A stretch of DNA of 64,000 nt from Pseudoxanthomonas sp. JBR18. Its GTDB lineage: Bacteria > Pseudomonadota > Gammaproteobacteria > Xanthomonadales > Xanthomonadaceae. Below the pieces are notes generated by a model. That model saw nothing but the letters and a program-made list of their open reading frames with translations. It searched no databases and had not been told where the DNA came from. Positions 30,369-39,891 of this stretch are shown piece by piece (position 1 is the stretch's first letter; every line of letters starts with the position of its first letter). The translations under genes and the position numbers were made by a program. Where the stretch lies: positions 2,673,001 to 2,737,000 of the forward strand of contig NZ_CP116339.1 of the NCBI RefSeq assembly GCF_028198165.1, written 5' to 3'.

Positions 30369-30710
30369 ATGGAAGCGAAAGCCATCCTGCGCACCGCGCG
30401 CATCTCCCCGCAGAAGGCCCGCCTGGTCGCTGACCAGGTGCGTGGTCTGTCGGCCGAGCGCGCCGTCAACCTGCTGAAGTTCTCGGACAAGAAGGCCGCC
30501 CACCTGATCAAGAAGGTAGTGGAGTCGGCAATCGCCAACGCCGAGAACAACCAGGGCGCCGACGTCGACGAGCTGAAGGTCCAGACCATCATGGTCGACG
30601 AGGGCCCGACGCTGAAGCGTTTCATGGCCCGCGCCAAGGGCCGGGGCACGCGCATCCTCAAGCGCACCAGCCACATCACCGTGGTGGTGGGCGAAGGCAA
30701 GGGCAAATAA
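30369..30710 (+). CDS. rplV: Ribosomal protein L22
   Basis: The 113-residue protein starts [26 protein letters not shown] at 30363 is in frame too, but AAGGAG (30355-30360) sits 8 nt from the ATG at 30369 and only 2 nt from the earlier one, and the family begins MEAKA. The tunnel loop with [21 protein letters not shown] is the macrolide-resistance hairpin. Confidence 0.96.
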   Translation: MEAKAILRTARISPQKARLVADQVRGLSAERAVNLLKFSDKKAAHLIKKVVESAIANAENNQGADVDELKVQTIMVDEGPTLKRFMARAKGRGTRILKRTSHITVVVGEGKGK

Positions 30711-30714
30711 GACT

Positions 30715-31434
30715 ATGGGCCATAAAGTACATCCGACCGGTATCCGCCTGGGCATCTCCAAGGACTGGAACTCCAAGTGGTACGCCAACAAGGGCGACTA
30801 CGCCAGCTATCTGGCCGCTGACCTGAAGGTTCGCGAGATGCTTCGCAAGAAGCTCGCCCAGGCCGGCATCAGCAAGATCATGATCGAGCGTCCGGCCAAG
30901 ACCGCGCGCGTGACGATCCACACCGCCCGTCCGGGCGTGGTGATCGGCAAGCGCGGTGAGGACATCGAGAAGCTGCGCAAGGAAGTGAGCCAGATGATGG
31001 GCGTTCCGGCGCACATCAACGTCACCGAAGTGCGCAAGCCCGAGCTGGACGCCCAGCTGGTGGCCGAGTCCATCGCCCAGCAGCTCGAGCGCCGCATCAT
31101 GTTCCGCCGCGCGATGAAGCGCGCCGTCGGCAACGCGATCCGCCTGGGTGCCCTGGGCATCAAGGTCAACGTCGCCGGCCGTCTGAACGGCGCCGAGATC
31201 GCCCGTTCCGAGTGGTATCGCGAAGGCCGTGTGCCGCTGCACACCCTGCGCGCCGACATCGACTACGGCTTTGCCGAAGCGAAGACCACCTACGGCATCA
31301 TCGGCATCAAGGTGTGGGTCTACAAGGGCGAAGTGTTCGACTTCAGCCAGGTGGGTCAGGAGAAGCAGGACGATTCGCGCCCCGAGCGTGGTGACCGTCC
31401 TTCGCGCCCGTCCCGCGATCGTGACGCGAGGTAA
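30715..31434 (+). CDS. rpsC: Ribosomal protein S3
   Basis: The 239-residue mRNA-entry-channel protein has an N-terminal KH domain with the GxxG loop in [15 protein letters not shown] and a conserved C-domain ([35 protein letters not shown]). An Arg/Asp-rich tail (about residues 216-239) extends beyond the folded part. It starts 4 nt after rplV, with no strong ribosome site. Confidence 0.98.
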   Translation: MGHKVHPTGIRLGISKDWNSKWYANKGDYASYLAADLKVREMLRKKLAQAGISKIMIERPAKTARVTIHTARPGVVIGKRGEDIEKLRKEVSQMMGVPAHINVTEVRKPELDAQLVAESIAQQLERRIMFRRAMKRAVGNAIRLGALGIKVNVAGRLNGAEIARSEWYREGRVPLHTLRADIDYGFAEAKTTYGIIGIKVWVYKGEVFDFSQVGQEKQDDSRPERGDRPSRPSRDRDAR

Positions 31435-31440
31435 CCGGCA

Positions 31441-31854
31441 ATGTTGCAACCCAAGCGAACCAAGTACCGCAAGATGCACAAGGGCCGCAATGACGGCCTG
31501 AGCTGGAGCGGAAACCTCGTCTCATTCGGCGAGTACGGCCTGAAGGCCACCGCGCACGGTCAGCTGACCGCGCGCCAGATCGAGGCCGCGCGCCGTTCCA
31601 TCAGCCGCTACGTCAAGCGCGGCGGCAAGATGTGGATCCGCGTGTTCCCCGACAAGCCCATCACCAAGAAGCCGATCGAGGTCCGCATGGGCTCCGGTAA
31701 GGGCAACGTGGAGTATTGGGTGGCCCAGATCCAGCCGGGCCGCATGATCTATGAAATCGAGGGCGTCGACGAAGCAACCGCGCGCGAGGCGTTCCGCCTG
31801 GCCGCCGCCAAGCTCTCGGTCACCACCACCTTTGTGACCCGGACGGTGCGCTAA
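31441..31854 (+). CDS. rplP: Ribosomal protein L16
   Basis: The 137-residue protein starts [20 protein letters not shown] and helps place the A-site tRNA acceptor end. [21 protein letters not shown] and [15 protein letters not shown] are conserved; the Arg in the latter region is hydroxylated by YcfD in E. coli. Its TAA shares one base with the rpmC ATG (TAATG). Confidence 0.98.
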   Translation: MLQPKRTKYRKMHKGRNDGLSWSGNLVSFGEYGLKATAHGQLTARQIEAARRSISRYVKRGGKMWIRVFPDKPITKKPIEVRMGSGKGNVEYWVAQIQPGRMIYEIEGVDEATAREAFRLAAAKLSVTTTFVTRTVR

Positions 31855-32039
31855 TGGCTATCAACGAACTCCGCGAGAAGTCGGCCGACGAGCTGAATGC
31901 CCATCTGGGTGAGCTGCGCAAGGAGCAATTCTCCCTGCGTATGCAGAAGGCCACCGGCCAGCTGCCGAAGACCCACGAAACCCGCCGGGTCCGCCGCGAG
32001 ATCGCTCGCGTCAAGACCCTGCTCGGCAGCAAGAAGTAA
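31854..32039 (+). CDS. rpmC: Ribosomal protein L29
   Basis: The 61-residue helical hairpin near the tunnel exit reads [21 protein letters not shown] through [16 protein letters not shown]. Length and position between rplP and rpsQ are standard. It overlaps rplP by one base, so translation is likely coupled. Confidence 0.97.
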   Translation: MAINELREKSADELNAHLGELRKEQFSLRMQKATGQLPKTHETRRVRREIARVKTLLGSKK

Positions 32040-32050
32040 GGACCGCCGAC

Positions 32051-32317
32051 ATGAGTGACAACGAACAGAAGACGCAGCGCACGATCGAAGGTCGTGTCGT
32101 GAGCAACAAGATGGACAAGACGGTCACCATTCTGGTGGAGCGTCAGGTCAAGCACGCCCTGTACGGCAAGTACATCAAGCGCTCGACCAAGCTGCACGCC
32201 CATGACGCGGACAACGCCTGTAACGAAGGCGACCTGGTCCGCGTGGTTGAGGTGGCGCCGATGTCCAAGACCAAGAACTGGAGCGTGGTCGAGATCGTCG
32301 CCCGCGCGGCCGAATAA
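32051..32317 (+). CDS. rpsQ: Ribosomal protein S17
   Basis: The 88-residue OB-fold 16S-binding protein begins [52 protein letters not shown] segment and [27 protein letters not shown] are conserved. It is the primary binder of the 5' domain of 16S rRNA. The S10 operon ends here by convention, and rplN begins 14 nt later without an evident terminator. Confidence 0.97.
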   Translation: MSDNEQKTQRTIEGRVVSNKMDKTVTILVERQVKHALYGKYIKRSTKLHAHDADNACNEGDLVRVVEVAPMSKTKNWSVVEIVARAAE

Positions 32318-32331
32318 GAGGAGTCTGAATC

Positions 32332-32700
32332 ATGATCCAGATGCAGAGCTATCTCGATGCGGCCGACAACTCCGGTGCCAAGGAGCTGATGTGCATCAAG
32401 GTGCTGGGTGGTTCCAAGCGCCGTTATGCCGGCATCGGCGACATCATCAAGGTCACCGTCAAGGACGCGATCCCGCGCGGCAAGGTCAAGAAGGGCGAGG
32501 TCTATGACGCCGTGGTCGTGCGTACCCGCAAGGGTGTGCGTCGTGCCGACGGCTCGCTGATCCGCTTCGACGGCAACGCCGCCGTCCTGCTGAACAACAA
32601 GCAGGAGCCGATCGGCACCCGTATCTTCGGACCGGTGACCCGCGAACTGCGCTCCGAGAAGTTCATGAAGATCGTCTCGCTCGCACCCGAAGTGCTGTGA
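32332..32700 (+). CDS. rplN: Ribosomal protein L14
   Basis: The 122-residue protein starts [37 protein letters not shown] and ends [15 protein letters not shown]. It forms an inter-subunit bridge and is the docking site of the silencing factor RsfS. It is first of the classical spc group, with AAGAGGAG upstream. The S10-spc gap is only 14 nt, so the two groups are probably read as one transcript here. Confidence 0.98.
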   Translation: MIQMQSYLDAADNSGAKELMCIKVLGGSKRRYAGIGDIIKVTVKDAIPRGKVKKGEVYDAVVVRTRKGVRRADGSLIRFDGNAAVLLNNKQEPIGTRIFGPVTRELRSEKFMKIVSLAPEVL

Positions 32701-32715
32701 GCGGAGGAAATCACA

Positions 32716-33033
32716 ATGGCTAACCGTATCAAGAAGGGCGACCAGGTGGTCGTCATCACCGGCAAGGACAAGGGCAAGCAGGGCGACGTGCTGCGTGTGG
32801 ATGGCGACCGTGTGGTCGTGTCCAACGTGAACATCGTCAAGCGCCACACCAAGCCGAACCCGCAGGCGGGTGTCGCCGGCGGCGTCGTCGAGCGCGAAGC
32901 CTCGATCCATATCTCCAACGTTGCCCTGTTCAATGCCGATTCCGGCAAGGGCGAGCGCGTTGGTTTCAAGGTGCTGGAGGATGGACGCAAACTGCGTGTG
33001 TTCCGCTCCAGCGGTGAGGCGCTTGACGCCTGA
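32716..33033 (+). CDS. rplX: Ribosomal protein L24
   Basis: The 105-residue KOW protein initiates 50S assembly. [23 protein letters not shown] is the KOW motif, followed by [45 protein letters not shown] gives a clear ribosome site. Confidence 0.97.
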   Translation: MANRIKKGDQVVVITGKDKGKQGDVLRVDGDRVVVSNVNIVKRHTKPNPQAGVAGGVVEREASIHISNVALFNADSGKGERVGFKVLEDGRKLRVFRSSGEALDA

Positions 33034-33044
33034 GGAATGAGGTC

Positions 33045-33587
33045 ATGACCACTCGTCTCGAAAAAATCTATAAGGAAGAGGTCGTTCCGAACTTGACCAA
33101 GAAGTTCGGTTACGCCAATCCGATGGAAGTCCCGAAGATCACCAAGATCACCATCAACATGGGTGTGGGTGAAGCGGCGACCAACAAGAAGATCCTGGAA
33201 AACGCCGTCGCCGATCTGGCCAAGATCTCCGGCCAGAAGCCGATCACCACCAAGTCGCGCGTGTCGGTGGCGTCCTTCAAGATCCGTGACGGCTGGCCGA
33301 TCGGCTGCAAGGTCACCCTGCGCCGCGCGCACATGTATGAGTTCCTGGACCGCCTGGTGAGCATCGCGCTGCCGCGCGTGCGCGACTTCCGTGGCGTGTC
33401 CGGTCGTTCCTTCGACGGCCGTGGCAACTTCAACATGGGCGTCAAGGAGCAGATCATCTTCCCGGAAATCGACTTCGACCAGGTTGACGCCGTGCGTGGT
33501 ATGGACATTGCCATCACCACCACCGCCAAGACCGACGCCGAGGCCCGGGCGCTGCTCGAAGCCTTCAAGTTCCCGTTCCGCAACTAA
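33045..33587 (+). CDS. rplE: Ribosomal protein L5
   Basis: The 180-residue central-protuberance protein binds 5S rRNA and P-site tRNA. It starts [57 protein letters not shown] and [18 protein letters not shown] are the conserved cores. It follows rplX by 11 nt. Confidence 0.98.
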   Translation: MTTRLEKIYKEEVVPNLTKKFGYANPMEVPKITKITINMGVGEAATNKKILENAVADLAKISGQKPITTKSRVSVASFKIRDGWPIGCKVTLRRAHMYEFLDRLVSIALPRVRDFRGVSGRSFDGRGNFNMGVKEQIIFPEIDFDQVDAVRGMDIAITTTAKTDAEARALLEAFKFPFRN

Positions 33588-33602
33588 GTCGAGGAAAACC
33601 AC

Positions 33603-33908
33603 ATGGCAAAGACCTCCATGGTCAACCGCGACCTGAAGCGGGCGAAGCTGGCCAAGAAGTACGCGGCCAAGCGCGATGAGCTGAAGAAGATCATCTCCAG
33701 TCAGGATGCGTCCTACGAAGAGAAGATCGAGGCGTCCACCAAGCTGCAGAAGCTGCCACGCGACTCCTCGCCGAGCCGTTTCCGCACCCGCTGCGAGCTG
33801 TCCGGCCGCCCGCGCGCCGTGTACAGCAAGTTCGGCCTGGCCCGCAACAAGCTGCGCGAAGCCACCATGCGCGGCGACGTGCCCGGCCTGCGCAAGGCCA
33901 GCTGGTAA
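33603..33908 (+). CDS. rpsN: Ribosomal protein S14 (zinc-free long form)
   Basis: The 101-residue protein starts [24 protein letters not shown]. It is the long type; the CxxC zinc pairs of the short form are absent ([20 protein letters not shown] has a single Cys). It ends [17 protein letters not shown]. The zinc-independent form needs no Zur-controlled paralogue. Confidence 0.98.
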   Translation: MAKTSMVNRDLKRAKLAKKYAAKRDELKKIISSQDASYEEKIEASTKLQKLPRDSSPSRFRTRCELSGRPRAVYSKFGLARNKLREATMRGDVPGLRKASW

Positions 33909-34092
33909 CACGCACGGCAGTTATGGTGTAGAATCCGCGCCCCGGATTCTTCACCTTCCGATAGCCTGGCCTCCGTCGCGTGGCCGGGCTTCGATGCGGA
34001 AGTCAATCCCGCAAGGGCAGGGCCCCGAGCCCGGCCTCCACAACCCAAGATCTTCGCGAAAGCGGATATCGGTGCACTCATAGGAATCGCAC
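33909..34092 (+). promoter_or_regulatory. 184-nt gap before rpsH with possible internal promoter
   Basis: TAGAAT (33930-33935) is a fair -10, but the matching -35 (GTAACA at 33906-33911, 18-nt spacer) is weak. AGAATCCG (33931-33938) pairs with CGGATTCT (33944-33951), overlapping the -10. In E. coli S8 represses the spc operon near rplE; whether this gap carries an S8 site was not shown. No gene seen. Confidence 0.4.
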
Positions 34093-34491
34093 ATGAGCAT
34101 GACTGATCCCATCGCCGACATGTTCGTCCGCATTCGTAATGCGGCGGCCGTCGGCAAGCAGACGGTGAAGATGCCGTCCTCCAACATCAAGGTCGCCATT
34201 GCCGGTGTCCTCAAGTCCGAGGGCTACATCACCGACTCGCGCGTCACCAAGACCGAGAACAACAAGGCTGAGCTCGAGATCGTCCTCAAGTACTTCGAGG
34301 GCAAGCCGGTTATCGACACGCTCAAGCGTGTGTCCCGTTCGGGCCTGCGCCAGTATCGCGGCAAGGACGAACTGCCCAAGGTGCTCAATGGCCTGGGCGT
34401 TGCCATCATTTCCACGTCCAAAGGCATCATGACCGATGCGCAGGCGCGCCAGCAGGGCGTCGGCGGTGAAGTCCTGTGCTTCGTGGCCTAA
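34093..34491 (+). CDS. rpsH: Ribosomal protein S8
   Basis: The 132-residue protein starts [25 protein letters not shown] and ends [15 protein letters not shown]. The C-terminal [20 protein letters not shown] loop contacts helix 21 of 16S rRNA and is the same surface used for autoregulation in E. coli. ATG 34093 or 34099 are both possible; the first has AGGAATCGCAC before it. Confidence 0.97.
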   Translation: MSMTDPIADMFVRIRNAAAVGKQTVKMPSSNIKVAIAGVLKSEGYITDSRVTKTENNKAELEIVLKYFEGKPVIDTLKRVSRSGLRQYRGKDELPKVLNGLGVAIISTSKGIMTDAQARQQGVGGEVLCFVA

Positions 34492-34506
34492 GGGAAGGAG
34501 ACTGAC

Positions 34507-35034
34507 ATGTCCCGCGTCGCCAAGAAGCCAATCACCCTGCCGAAGGGTACCGAAGTCAATACCGCCAACGGCACGATCACCGCCAAGGGCCCGAAGGGCT
34601 CGCTGACGCTCGCTCAGCCCCAGGGCGTGAGCCTGTCCAACGAGAATGGCGTGATCAGCCTGTCGCCGGCGACCGCTGAGCACGAAGCCATCACCGGCAC
34701 CATCCGCGCGATCCTGGCCAACATGGTCAAGGGCGTGTCGGAAGGGTTCGAGCGCAAGCTGGAGCTGGTCGGCGTGGGTTATCGCGCCGCCATGCAGGGC
34801 GCTGACCTGAACCTGTCGCTGGGGTTCTCGCACCCGGTGCTGTTCAAGGCGCCCGAGGGCATCACCCTGGCGACCCCGACCCAGACCGAAATCCTGGTGC
34901 AGGGCGCAGACAAGCAGCGCGTCGGTGAGGTTGCCGCCAAGATCCGCGGTTTCCGTCCGCCGGAACCCTACAAGGGCAAGGGCGTGAAGTACTCCGACGA
35001 AACCATCATTCGCAAGGAAGCCAAGAAGGCCTAA
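34507..35034 (+). CDS. rplF: Ribosomal protein L6
   Basis: The 175-residue protein has two similar RNA-binding repeats. It starts [22 protein letters not shown] and has the signature [24 protein letters not shown] at the C-terminus. It lies near the factor-binding site. AGGGAAGGAG is a strong ribosome site. Confidence 0.98.
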   Translation: MSRVAKKPITLPKGTEVNTANGTITAKGPKGSLTLAQPQGVSLSNENGVISLSPATAEHEAITGTIRAILANMVKGVSEGFERKLELVGVGYRAAMQGADLNLSLGFSHPVLFKAPEGITLATPTQTEILVQGADKQRVGEVAAKIRGFRPPEPYKGKGVKYSDETIIRKEAKKA

Positions 35035-35063
35035 GGCGCTTCTCCTTCCCGAGGATCAAGATC

Positions 35064-35420
35064 ATGAGCATCAAGAACACTGCCCGTCTGCGTCGCGCCA
35101 AGTCGACCCGTGCCCACATCCGCAAGCTCGGCGTTCCGCGTCTGAGCGTGCTGCGCACCGGTCAGCACCTGTACGCGCAGGTTTTCACCGCCGACGGCTC
35201 CAAGGTGCTGGCCTCCGCCAACACCCTCCAGGCCGACGTGAAGGATGGCCTGAAGAACGGCAAGAACGCCGATGCCGCCGCCAAGGTCGGCAAGCTGATC
35301 GCCGAGCGCGCCAAGGCAGCTGGTGTCGAGAAGGTCGCCTTCGACCGTTCCGGCTACCGCTACCACGGCCGCGTCAAGGCGCTGGCCGATGCCGCGCGCG
35401 AAGGCGGCCTGCAGTTCTAA
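35064..35420 (+). CDS. rplR: Ribosomal protein L18
   Basis: The 118-residue 5S rRNA-binding protein starts [22 protein letters not shown]. It contains [16 protein letters not shown] and [28 protein letters not shown]. It brings 5S rRNA to the central protuberance with L5. rpsE begins after a 152-nt gap holding two hairpins, unusual spacing for these neighbours. Confidence 0.97.
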   Translation: MSIKNTARLRRAKSTRAHIRKLGVPRLSVLRTGQHLYAQVFTADGSKVLASANTLQADVKDGLKNGKNADAAAKVGKLIAERAKAAGVEKVAFDRSGYRYHGRVKALADAAREGGLQF

Positions 35421-35429
35421 GCTTGAATC

Positions 35430-35450
35430 GCGTGGGGCTTGTCCCCACGC
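35430..35450 (+). other. 8-bp perfect hairpin after rplR
   Basis: GCGTGGGG (35430-35437) pairs with CCCCACGC (35443-35450) around CTTGT, 9 nt after the rplR stop. No T-run. It could tune the rplR/rpsE ratio within the spc operon. Confidence 0.5.
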
Positions 35451-35480
35451 ACCTCCTGCCGGCGCGGGTGCGCCGGGCGC

Positions 35481-35501
35481 CGCGGCTCTTATGCAGCCGC
35501 G
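35481..35501 (+). other. 7-bp hairpin before rpsE
   Basis: CGCGGCT (35481-35487) pairs with AGCCGCG (35495-35501) around CTTATGC. It is the second hairpin in the 152-nt rplR-rpsE gap. No convincing promoter was seen beside it. Confidence 0.4.
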
Positions 35502-35572
35502 AGACGCAACACAGCGGTAGACCACAACGATAAGCGGCCCAGCCGTACAGACCCTTTCAACAGGAAACCAAC

Positions 35573-36106
35573 ATGGCAGAAGAACGTTCCCGCGGGCGTG
35601 ATCGCAACCGCGAAGAGAAAGTCGACGACGGCATGATCGAGAAGCTGATCGCGGTCAACCGCGTCAGCAAGACGGTCAAGGGCGGTCGCCAGTTCACCTT
35701 CACCGCGCTGACCGTGGTCGGCGATGGCAACGGCCGCATCGGCTTCGGCTACGGCAAGGCCCGTGAGGTTCCGGTTGCCATCCAGAAGTCGATGGAGTAC
35801 GCCCGCAAGGGGATGCTCAACGTCGAGCTGAACAACGGCACCTTGTGGCACCCGGTCAAGGCCGGCCACGGCGCGGCCCGCGTGTTCATGCAGCCGGCCT
35901 CCGAAGGTACCGGTGTGATCGCCGGTGGCGCCATGCGCGCCGTGCTCGAGGCAGTGGGCGTGAAGAACGTGCTGGCCAAGGCGGTCGGCTCGCGTAACCC
36001 CATCAACCTGGTCCGCGCCACCCTGCGTGGCCTGGAAGACATGCAGTCGCCGGCCCGTATCGCGGCCAAGCGTGGCAAGTCGGTGGAGGAACTTACCCAT
36101 GGCTAA
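35573..36106 (+). CDS. rpsE: Ribosomal protein S5
   Basis: The 177-residue protein starts [20 protein letters not shown]. The dsRBD-like domain includes [34 protein letters not shown], the spectinomycin-contact loop (wild-type KTVKGG). [13 protein letters not shown] segment [21 protein letters not shown] forms the C-domain. Its end overlaps the rpmD start by 8 nt. Confidence 0.98.
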   Translation: MAEERSRGRDRNREEKVDDGMIEKLIAVNRVSKTVKGGRQFTFTALTVVGDGNGRIGFGYGKAREVPVAIQKSMEYARKGMLNVELNNGTLWHPVKAGHGAARVFMQPASEGTGVIAGGAMRAVLEAVGVKNVLAKAVGSRNPINLVRATLRGLEDMQSPARIAAKRGKSVEELTHG

Positions 36107-36290
36107 TGAGTCCCACAAGACCGTCAAGGTCCGCCTGGTGCGTGGCCTGCGTGGCTCCCAGTCCCGTCACCGTCTGTCGGTGAAGGCGCTGGGTCTGAAC
36201 AAGCTCAACGATGTGCGTGAACTCAAGGACAGCCCGCAGGTGCGCGGCCTGATCGCCAAGGTTCACTACCTCGTCCGCGTCGAGGAGTAA
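36099..36290 (+). CDS. rpmD: Ribosomal protein L30
   Basis: The 63-residue protein [20 protein letters not shown]... ends VHYLVRVEE. The ATG at 36099 lies inside the rpsE 3' end, in another frame, with GGAGGA upstream, giving an 8-nt overlap and likely coupled translation. A longer in-frame reading to 36027 is out of family. Confidence 0.96.
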   Translation: MANESHKTVKVRLVRGLRGSQSRHRLSVKALGLNKLNDVRELKDSPQVRGLIAKVHYLVRVEE

Positions 36291-36295
36291 TCACT

Positions 36296-36733
36296 ATGCG
36301 TCTCAACACTCTCGCGCCCGTCGAAGGCGCCCGCACCGAGCGCAAGCGCGTCGGTCGTGGTATCGGTTCGGGCCTGGGCAAGACTGCCGGTCGCGGCCAC
36401 AAGGGTTCGTTCGCCCGCGCCGGTAAGGGCAAGATCAAGGCGAAGTTCGAAGGCGGCCAGATGCCGCTGATCAAGCGTCTGCCCAAGGTCGGTTTCCGTT
36501 CCAAGCTCAAGAAGGACACCGCCGAGGTGCTGTCCTACCAGCTGGACCGTCTGGAAGCCGGTGAGATCGACTTCGCCGCACTGCGTGCCGCCAAGCTGGT
36601 GCCCAGCACCGCCAAGCGCGCCAAGATCGTGAAGAAGGGCGACCTCACCAAGGCCTTCACCCTGAAGGGCGTGCTGGCCACGGCTGGTGCGAAGGCCGCG
36701 ATCGAAGCTGCCGGCGGCAGCGTCCAGGAGTAA
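36296..36733 (+). CDS. rplO: Ribosomal protein L15
   Basis: The 145-residue protein starts [22 protein letters not shown]. The glycine/basic stretch [22 protein letters not shown] is the extended RNA-threading tail, and it ends [17 protein letters not shown]. It follows rpmD by 5 nt and precedes secY by 7 nt, the near-universal order. Confidence 0.98.
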   Translation: MRLNTLAPVEGARTERKRVGRGIGSGLGKTAGRGHKGSFARAGKGKIKAKFEGGQMPLIKRLPKVGFRSKLKKDTAEVLSYQLDRLEAGEIDFAALRAAKLVPSTAKRAKIVKKGDLTKAFTLKGVLATAGAKAAIEAAGGSVQE

Positions 36734-36740
36734 TCAAGGC

Positions 36741-38084
36741 ATGGCGCAGCAAGGCATTGCGGGTGGTCTGGGCAAGTTCACCGAGCTTCGGCAGCGGTTG
36801 CTGTTCGTGCTGGGTGCCCTGATCGTCTACCGGATCGGCTGTTTCGTTCCGGTACCGGGCGTGAATCCGGACGCAATGCTGGCGCTGATGCAGCAGCAGG
36901 GCGGCGGCATCGTGGACATGTTCAACATGTTCTCGGGCGGCGCCCTGCATCGCTTCAGCATCTTCGCGCTGAACGTGATGCCGTACATCTCGGCCTCGAT
37001 CGTGATCCAGCTGGGCGCGCACATCTTTCCGGCGCTCAAGGCGCTGCAGAAGGAAGGCGAGTCCGGGCGGCGCAAGATCACCCAGTACTCACGCGTCGGC
37101 GCGGTGCTGCTGGCGATCGTGCAGGGTGGCAGTATCGCCCTGGCGTTGCAGCACCAGACCGCCCCGGGTGGCGCGCCGGTGGTGTACGCACCGGGCATGG
37201 GCTTCGTGATCACGGCCATCGTGGCCCTGACCGCAGGCACCATCTTCCTGATGTGGGTCGGTGAGCAGGTTACCGAGCGCGGTATCGGCAACGGTGTCTC
37301 GCTGATCATCTTCTCGGGCATCGTCGCGGGCCTGCCGGCTGCGGTGATCCATACGTTCGGCGCCGTCAACGACGGCACGATGAGCCCCATCGCCCTGATC
37401 ATCGTGGCGCTGGTGGTGTTTGCATTTACCTGGTTCGTGGTGTTCATCGAGCGCGGTCAGCGCCGGATCACGGTCAACTACGCGCGCCGTCAGGGCGGTC
37501 GTAACGCGTACATGAACCAGACCTCGTTCCTGCCGCTGAAGCTGAACATGGCAGGCGTGATTCCGCCGATCTTCGCCTCGTCGATCCTGGCGTTCCCGGC
37601 GACGCTGGCGCAGTGGTCCGGCGAGGCCAGCTCGGCCATCTGGCTGCAGCGCATTTCGCAGGCCCTGGCGCCGGGCGAGCCGCTGCACATGATCGTGTTC
37701 GCGGCGATGATCATCGGCTTTGCGTTCTTCTATACCGCCTTGGTGTTCAACTCCCAGGAGACGGCGGAGAACCTGAAGAAGTCCGGCGCCCTGATCCCGG
37801 GGATCCGGCCCGGTCGCGCCACGGCCGATTACGTCGACGCCGTTCTGACGCGCCTGACGGCAGCTGGCTCGCTGTATCTGGTGGCGGTGTGTCTGCTGCC
37901 GGAAATCATGAGGACCCAGCTGGGCACCTCGTTCTACTTCGGCGGCACCTCGCTGCTGATCGTGGTGGTGGTGGTCATGGACTTCATTGCGCAGATCCAG
38001 GCGCACCTGATGTCCCACCAGTACGAGAGCCTGTTGAAGAAGGCCAACCTGAAGGGCGGTTCGCGCGGTCTGTCCCGCGGCTGA
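36741..38084 (+). CDS. secY: Preprotein translocase subunit SecY
   Basis: The 447-residue channel of the general secretion pathway has about ten hydrophobic helices. It starts [23 protein letters not shown]; the in-frame reading back to 36687 lies within rplO. The plug/TM2 region [49 protein letters not shown] and the cytoplasmic loop [17 protein letters not shown] are conserved. It is the last gene of the spc group. rpmJ, which often follows, is absent. Confidence 0.98.
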   Translation: MAQQGIAGGLGKFTELRQRLLFVLGALIVYRIGCFVPVPGVNPDAMLALMQQQGGGIVDMFNMFSGGALHRFSIFALNVMPYISASIVIQLGAHIFPALKALQKEGESGRRKITQYSRVGAVLLAIVQGGSIALALQHQTAPGGAPVVYAPGMGFVITAIVALTAGTIFLMWVGEQVTERGIGNGVSLIIFSGIVAGLPAAVIHTFGAVNDGTMSPIALIIVALVVFAFTWFVVFIERGQRRITVNYARRQGGRNAYMNQTSFLPLKLNMAGVIPPIFASSILAFPATLAQWSGEASSAIWLQRISQALAPGEPLHMIVFAAMIIGFAFFYTALVFNSQETAENLKKSGALIPGIRPGRATADYVDAVLTRLTAAGSLYLVAVCLLPEIMRTQLGTSFYFGGTSLLIVVVVVMDFIAQIQAHLMSHQYESLLKKANLKGGSRGLSRG

Positions 38085-38322
38085 TCCCCAAGGCAAGCAC
38101 ATCGGCGGTCCCATCCGCCACCAAGCCCGGCCATCGGCCGGACTTTCAAAATGGGCGGCTCGTGCGGCGGTCTCGCGCGCGGGTGTGAAGCGATCGGTCC
38201 CTGCGCAAGAGTAGTGCGGGGCGGGGTCTTGGCCGACAGGGCGGGGCACCAGGTCGTTTCCGGCGCCGGAGCATGGGCACACTCCCCATGCCGGGTCCGT
38301 GGAACCTGTTGGTTCCATGGAC

Positions 38323-38351
38323 TTCCAAGTAACCCGAGACCTTGGTACAAT
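38323..38351 (+). promoter_or_regulatory. Putative promoter of the alpha (rpsM-rplQ) operon
   Basis: TTCCAA (38323-38328), a 17-nt spacer and TACAAT (38346-38351). The -10 is good and the -35 weak. A 7-bp inverted repeat lies immediately upstream (38300-38317). Confidence 0.6.
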
Positions 38352-38377
38352 TTCCAGTTCCCTACGCCACTTGCCGT

Positions 38378-38395
38378 CAATCCGCCATCGGATTG
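38378..38395 (+). promoter_or_regulatory. rpsM leader hairpin
   Basis: CAATCCG (38378-38384) pairs perfectly with CGGATTG (38389-38395) around CCAT, 40 nt before the rpsM ATG. In E. coli S4 represses this operon by binding a leader pseudoknot. The location suits such a site, but no pseudoknot was demonstrated. Confidence 0.45.
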
Positions 38396-38435
38396 TCGTG
38401 CATCCCGGCCATCAAACAGTTTGGAGAATCGCGTC

Positions 38436-38792
38436 ATGGCGCGTATTGCAGGTGTCAACCTGCCTGCCCAGAAGCACGTCTGGGTGGGGCTGCAGAGCAT
38501 TTACGGCATTGGCCGTACCCGGTCGAAGCAGGTCTGCGAAGCCGCAGGCGTCGCGACGTCGACCAAAATCCGTGACCTGTCCGAGCCGGAAGTCGAGCGC
38601 CTGCGCGCCGAAATCGGCAAGTACATCGTCGAAGGCGACCTGCGTCGCGAAGTGGGTATGGCGATCAAGCGCCTGATGGACCTGGGCTGCTATCGCGGTC
38701 TGCGTCATCGTCGTGGTCTGCCGCTGCGCGGCCAGCGCACCCGTACCAATGCACGCACCCGCAAGGGTCCGCGCAAAGCCATCCGGAAATAA
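38436..38792 (+). CDS. rpsM: Ribosomal protein S13
   Basis: The 118-residue 30S head protein starts [32 protein letters not shown] at ATG 38436 with TTGGAG upstream. The basic tail [26 protein letters not shown] reaches P-site tRNA. Longer in-frame readings enter the leader and are rejected. Confidence 0.98.
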   Translation: MARIAGVNLPAQKHVWVGLQSIYGIGRTRSKQVCEAAGVATSTKIRDLSEPEVERLRAEIGKYIVEGDLRREVGMAIKRLMDLGCYRGLRHRRGLPLRGQRTRTNARTRKGPRKAIRK

Positions 38793-38804
38793 GGGGCGCA
38801 CCTC

Positions 38805-39197
38805 ATGGCCAAGCCAGCTGCCAAGACCACCAAGAAGAAGATCAAGCGCGTCGTCACCGACGGCGTTGCCCACGTCCACGCTTCGTTCAACAACACCATC
38901 GTCACCATCACCGACCGCCAGGGCAATGCGCTCTCGTGGGCCACGTCGGGCGGTGCGGGCTTCCGCGGTTCGCGCAAGTCCACCCCGTTCGCCGCACAGG
39001 TCGCCGCCGAAAAGGCCGGCCGTGCGGCTTTGGACTACGGTCTGAAGTCGCTGGAAGTCCGCATCAAGGGCCCGGGTCCGGGTCGTGAGTCGGCCGTACG
39101 TTCGCTCAATAACGTCGGCTACAAGATCACCAACATCATCGACGTGACGCCTATCCCGCACAACGGGTGCCGTCCGCCGAAGAAGCGTCGCGTCTAA
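38805..39197 (+). CDS. rpsK: Ribosomal protein S11
   Basis: The 130-residue platform protein has [31 protein letters not shown] and the near-invariant C-terminus [18 protein letters not shown], where an Asn-Gly isoaspartate site occurs in E. coli. It follows rpsM by 12 nt. Confidence 0.98.
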   Translation: MAKPAAKTTKKKIKRVVTDGVAHVHASFNNTIVTITDRQGNALSWATSGGAGFRGSRKSTPFAAQVAAEKAGRAALDYGLKSLEVRIKGPGPGRESAVRSLNNVGYKITNIIDVTPIPHNGCRPPKKRRV

Positions 39198-39212
39198 AGG
39201 GAGCGATAACAA

Positions 39213-39842
39213 ATGGCTCGTTACATCGGTCCTACCTGCAAACTCGCCCGCCGCGAAGGCGCAGACCTGTCCCTCAAGAGCCCGGCGCGCGCGCTGGACT
39301 CCAAGTGCAAGCTGGAGCAGAAGCCCGGCCAGCACGGCGCCACTGCCCGCCGCGGCAAGCTGTCGGATTACGCCAACCAGCTGCGTGAAAAGCAGAAGGT
39401 CAAGCGTATCTACGGCCTGCTGGAGCGTCAGTTCCGCAACTACTACAAGAAGGCCTCGACCAAGAAGGGCAACACCGGCGAGAACCTGCTGCAGCTGCTG
39501 GAAACCCGTCTGGACAACGTCATTTACCGCATGGGTTTTGCGGTGACCCGTCCGGCCGCCCGCCAGCTGGTGTCCCACCGTGGGGTGCTGGTCAACGGCA
39601 AGTCCGTGAACCTGCCCTCCTACCAGGTCAAGGCTGGCGACGCGATCGAGCTGTCGGAAAAGGCCCAGAAGCAGCTGCGCGTGCAGGAATCCCTGACCGT
39701 GTCGGCCCAGCTGGACCTGAGCCCGTCCTGGGTGGAAGTGGATTCGAAGAAGTTCGCCGGCGTGTTCAAGGCCGTGCCGGTCCGTTCGGATCTGCCCGCC
39801 GACATCAACGAAGCGCTGATCGTCGAGCTGTACTCGAAGTAA
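39213..39842 (+). CDS. rpsD: Ribosomal protein S4
   Basis: The 209-residue 16S assembly initiator starts [23 protein letters not shown]. The N-terminal zinc cysteines of some homologues are absent. The S4 RNA-binding domain [41 protein letters not shown] is clear. In E. coli S4 regulates this operon through its leader. Confidence 0.98.
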   Translation: MARYIGPTCKLARREGADLSLKSPARALDSKCKLEQKPGQHGATARRGKLSDYANQLREKQKVKRIYGLLERQFRNYYKKASTKKGNTGENLLQLLETRLDNVIYRMGFAVTRPAARQLVSHRGVLVNGKSVNLPSYQVKAGDAIELSEKAQKQLRVQESLTVSAQLDLSPSWVEVDSKKFAGVFKAVPVRSDLPADINEALIVELYSK

Positions 39843-39852
39843 TCACATTCCC

Positions 39853-39872
39853 ACCCCCGCCGTGGCGGGGGT
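39853..39872 (+). other. Hairpin between rpsD and rpoA
   Basis: ACCCCCGC (39853-39860) pairs with GCGGGGGT (39865-39872) around CGTG, followed by TTGC. It is 20 nt before the rpoA ATG and could reduce or stabilise downstream mRNA, setting rpoA output relative to r-proteins. Confidence 0.5.
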
Positions 39873-39891
39873 TTGCAGGAGACAAAGCAAC

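Larger units (their letters stand above)
38085..38435 (+). other. 351-bp gap between secY and rpsM, lacking rpmJ
   Basis: No reading frame resembling L36 was found; in many gammaproteobacteria rpmJ sits here. The gap holds CCGGCC-ATC-GGCCGG (38127-38141) followed by ACTTTC, a possible spc terminator; GCATGGG...CCCATGC (38271-38291); TGGAACC-TGTT-GGTTCCA (38300-38317); a promoter and a leader hairpin described separately. Confidence 0.7.

Noticed and set aside
38085..38435. rpmJ (L36) after secY
   Set aside because: No frame in the gap has the Cys/His and basic pattern of L36.
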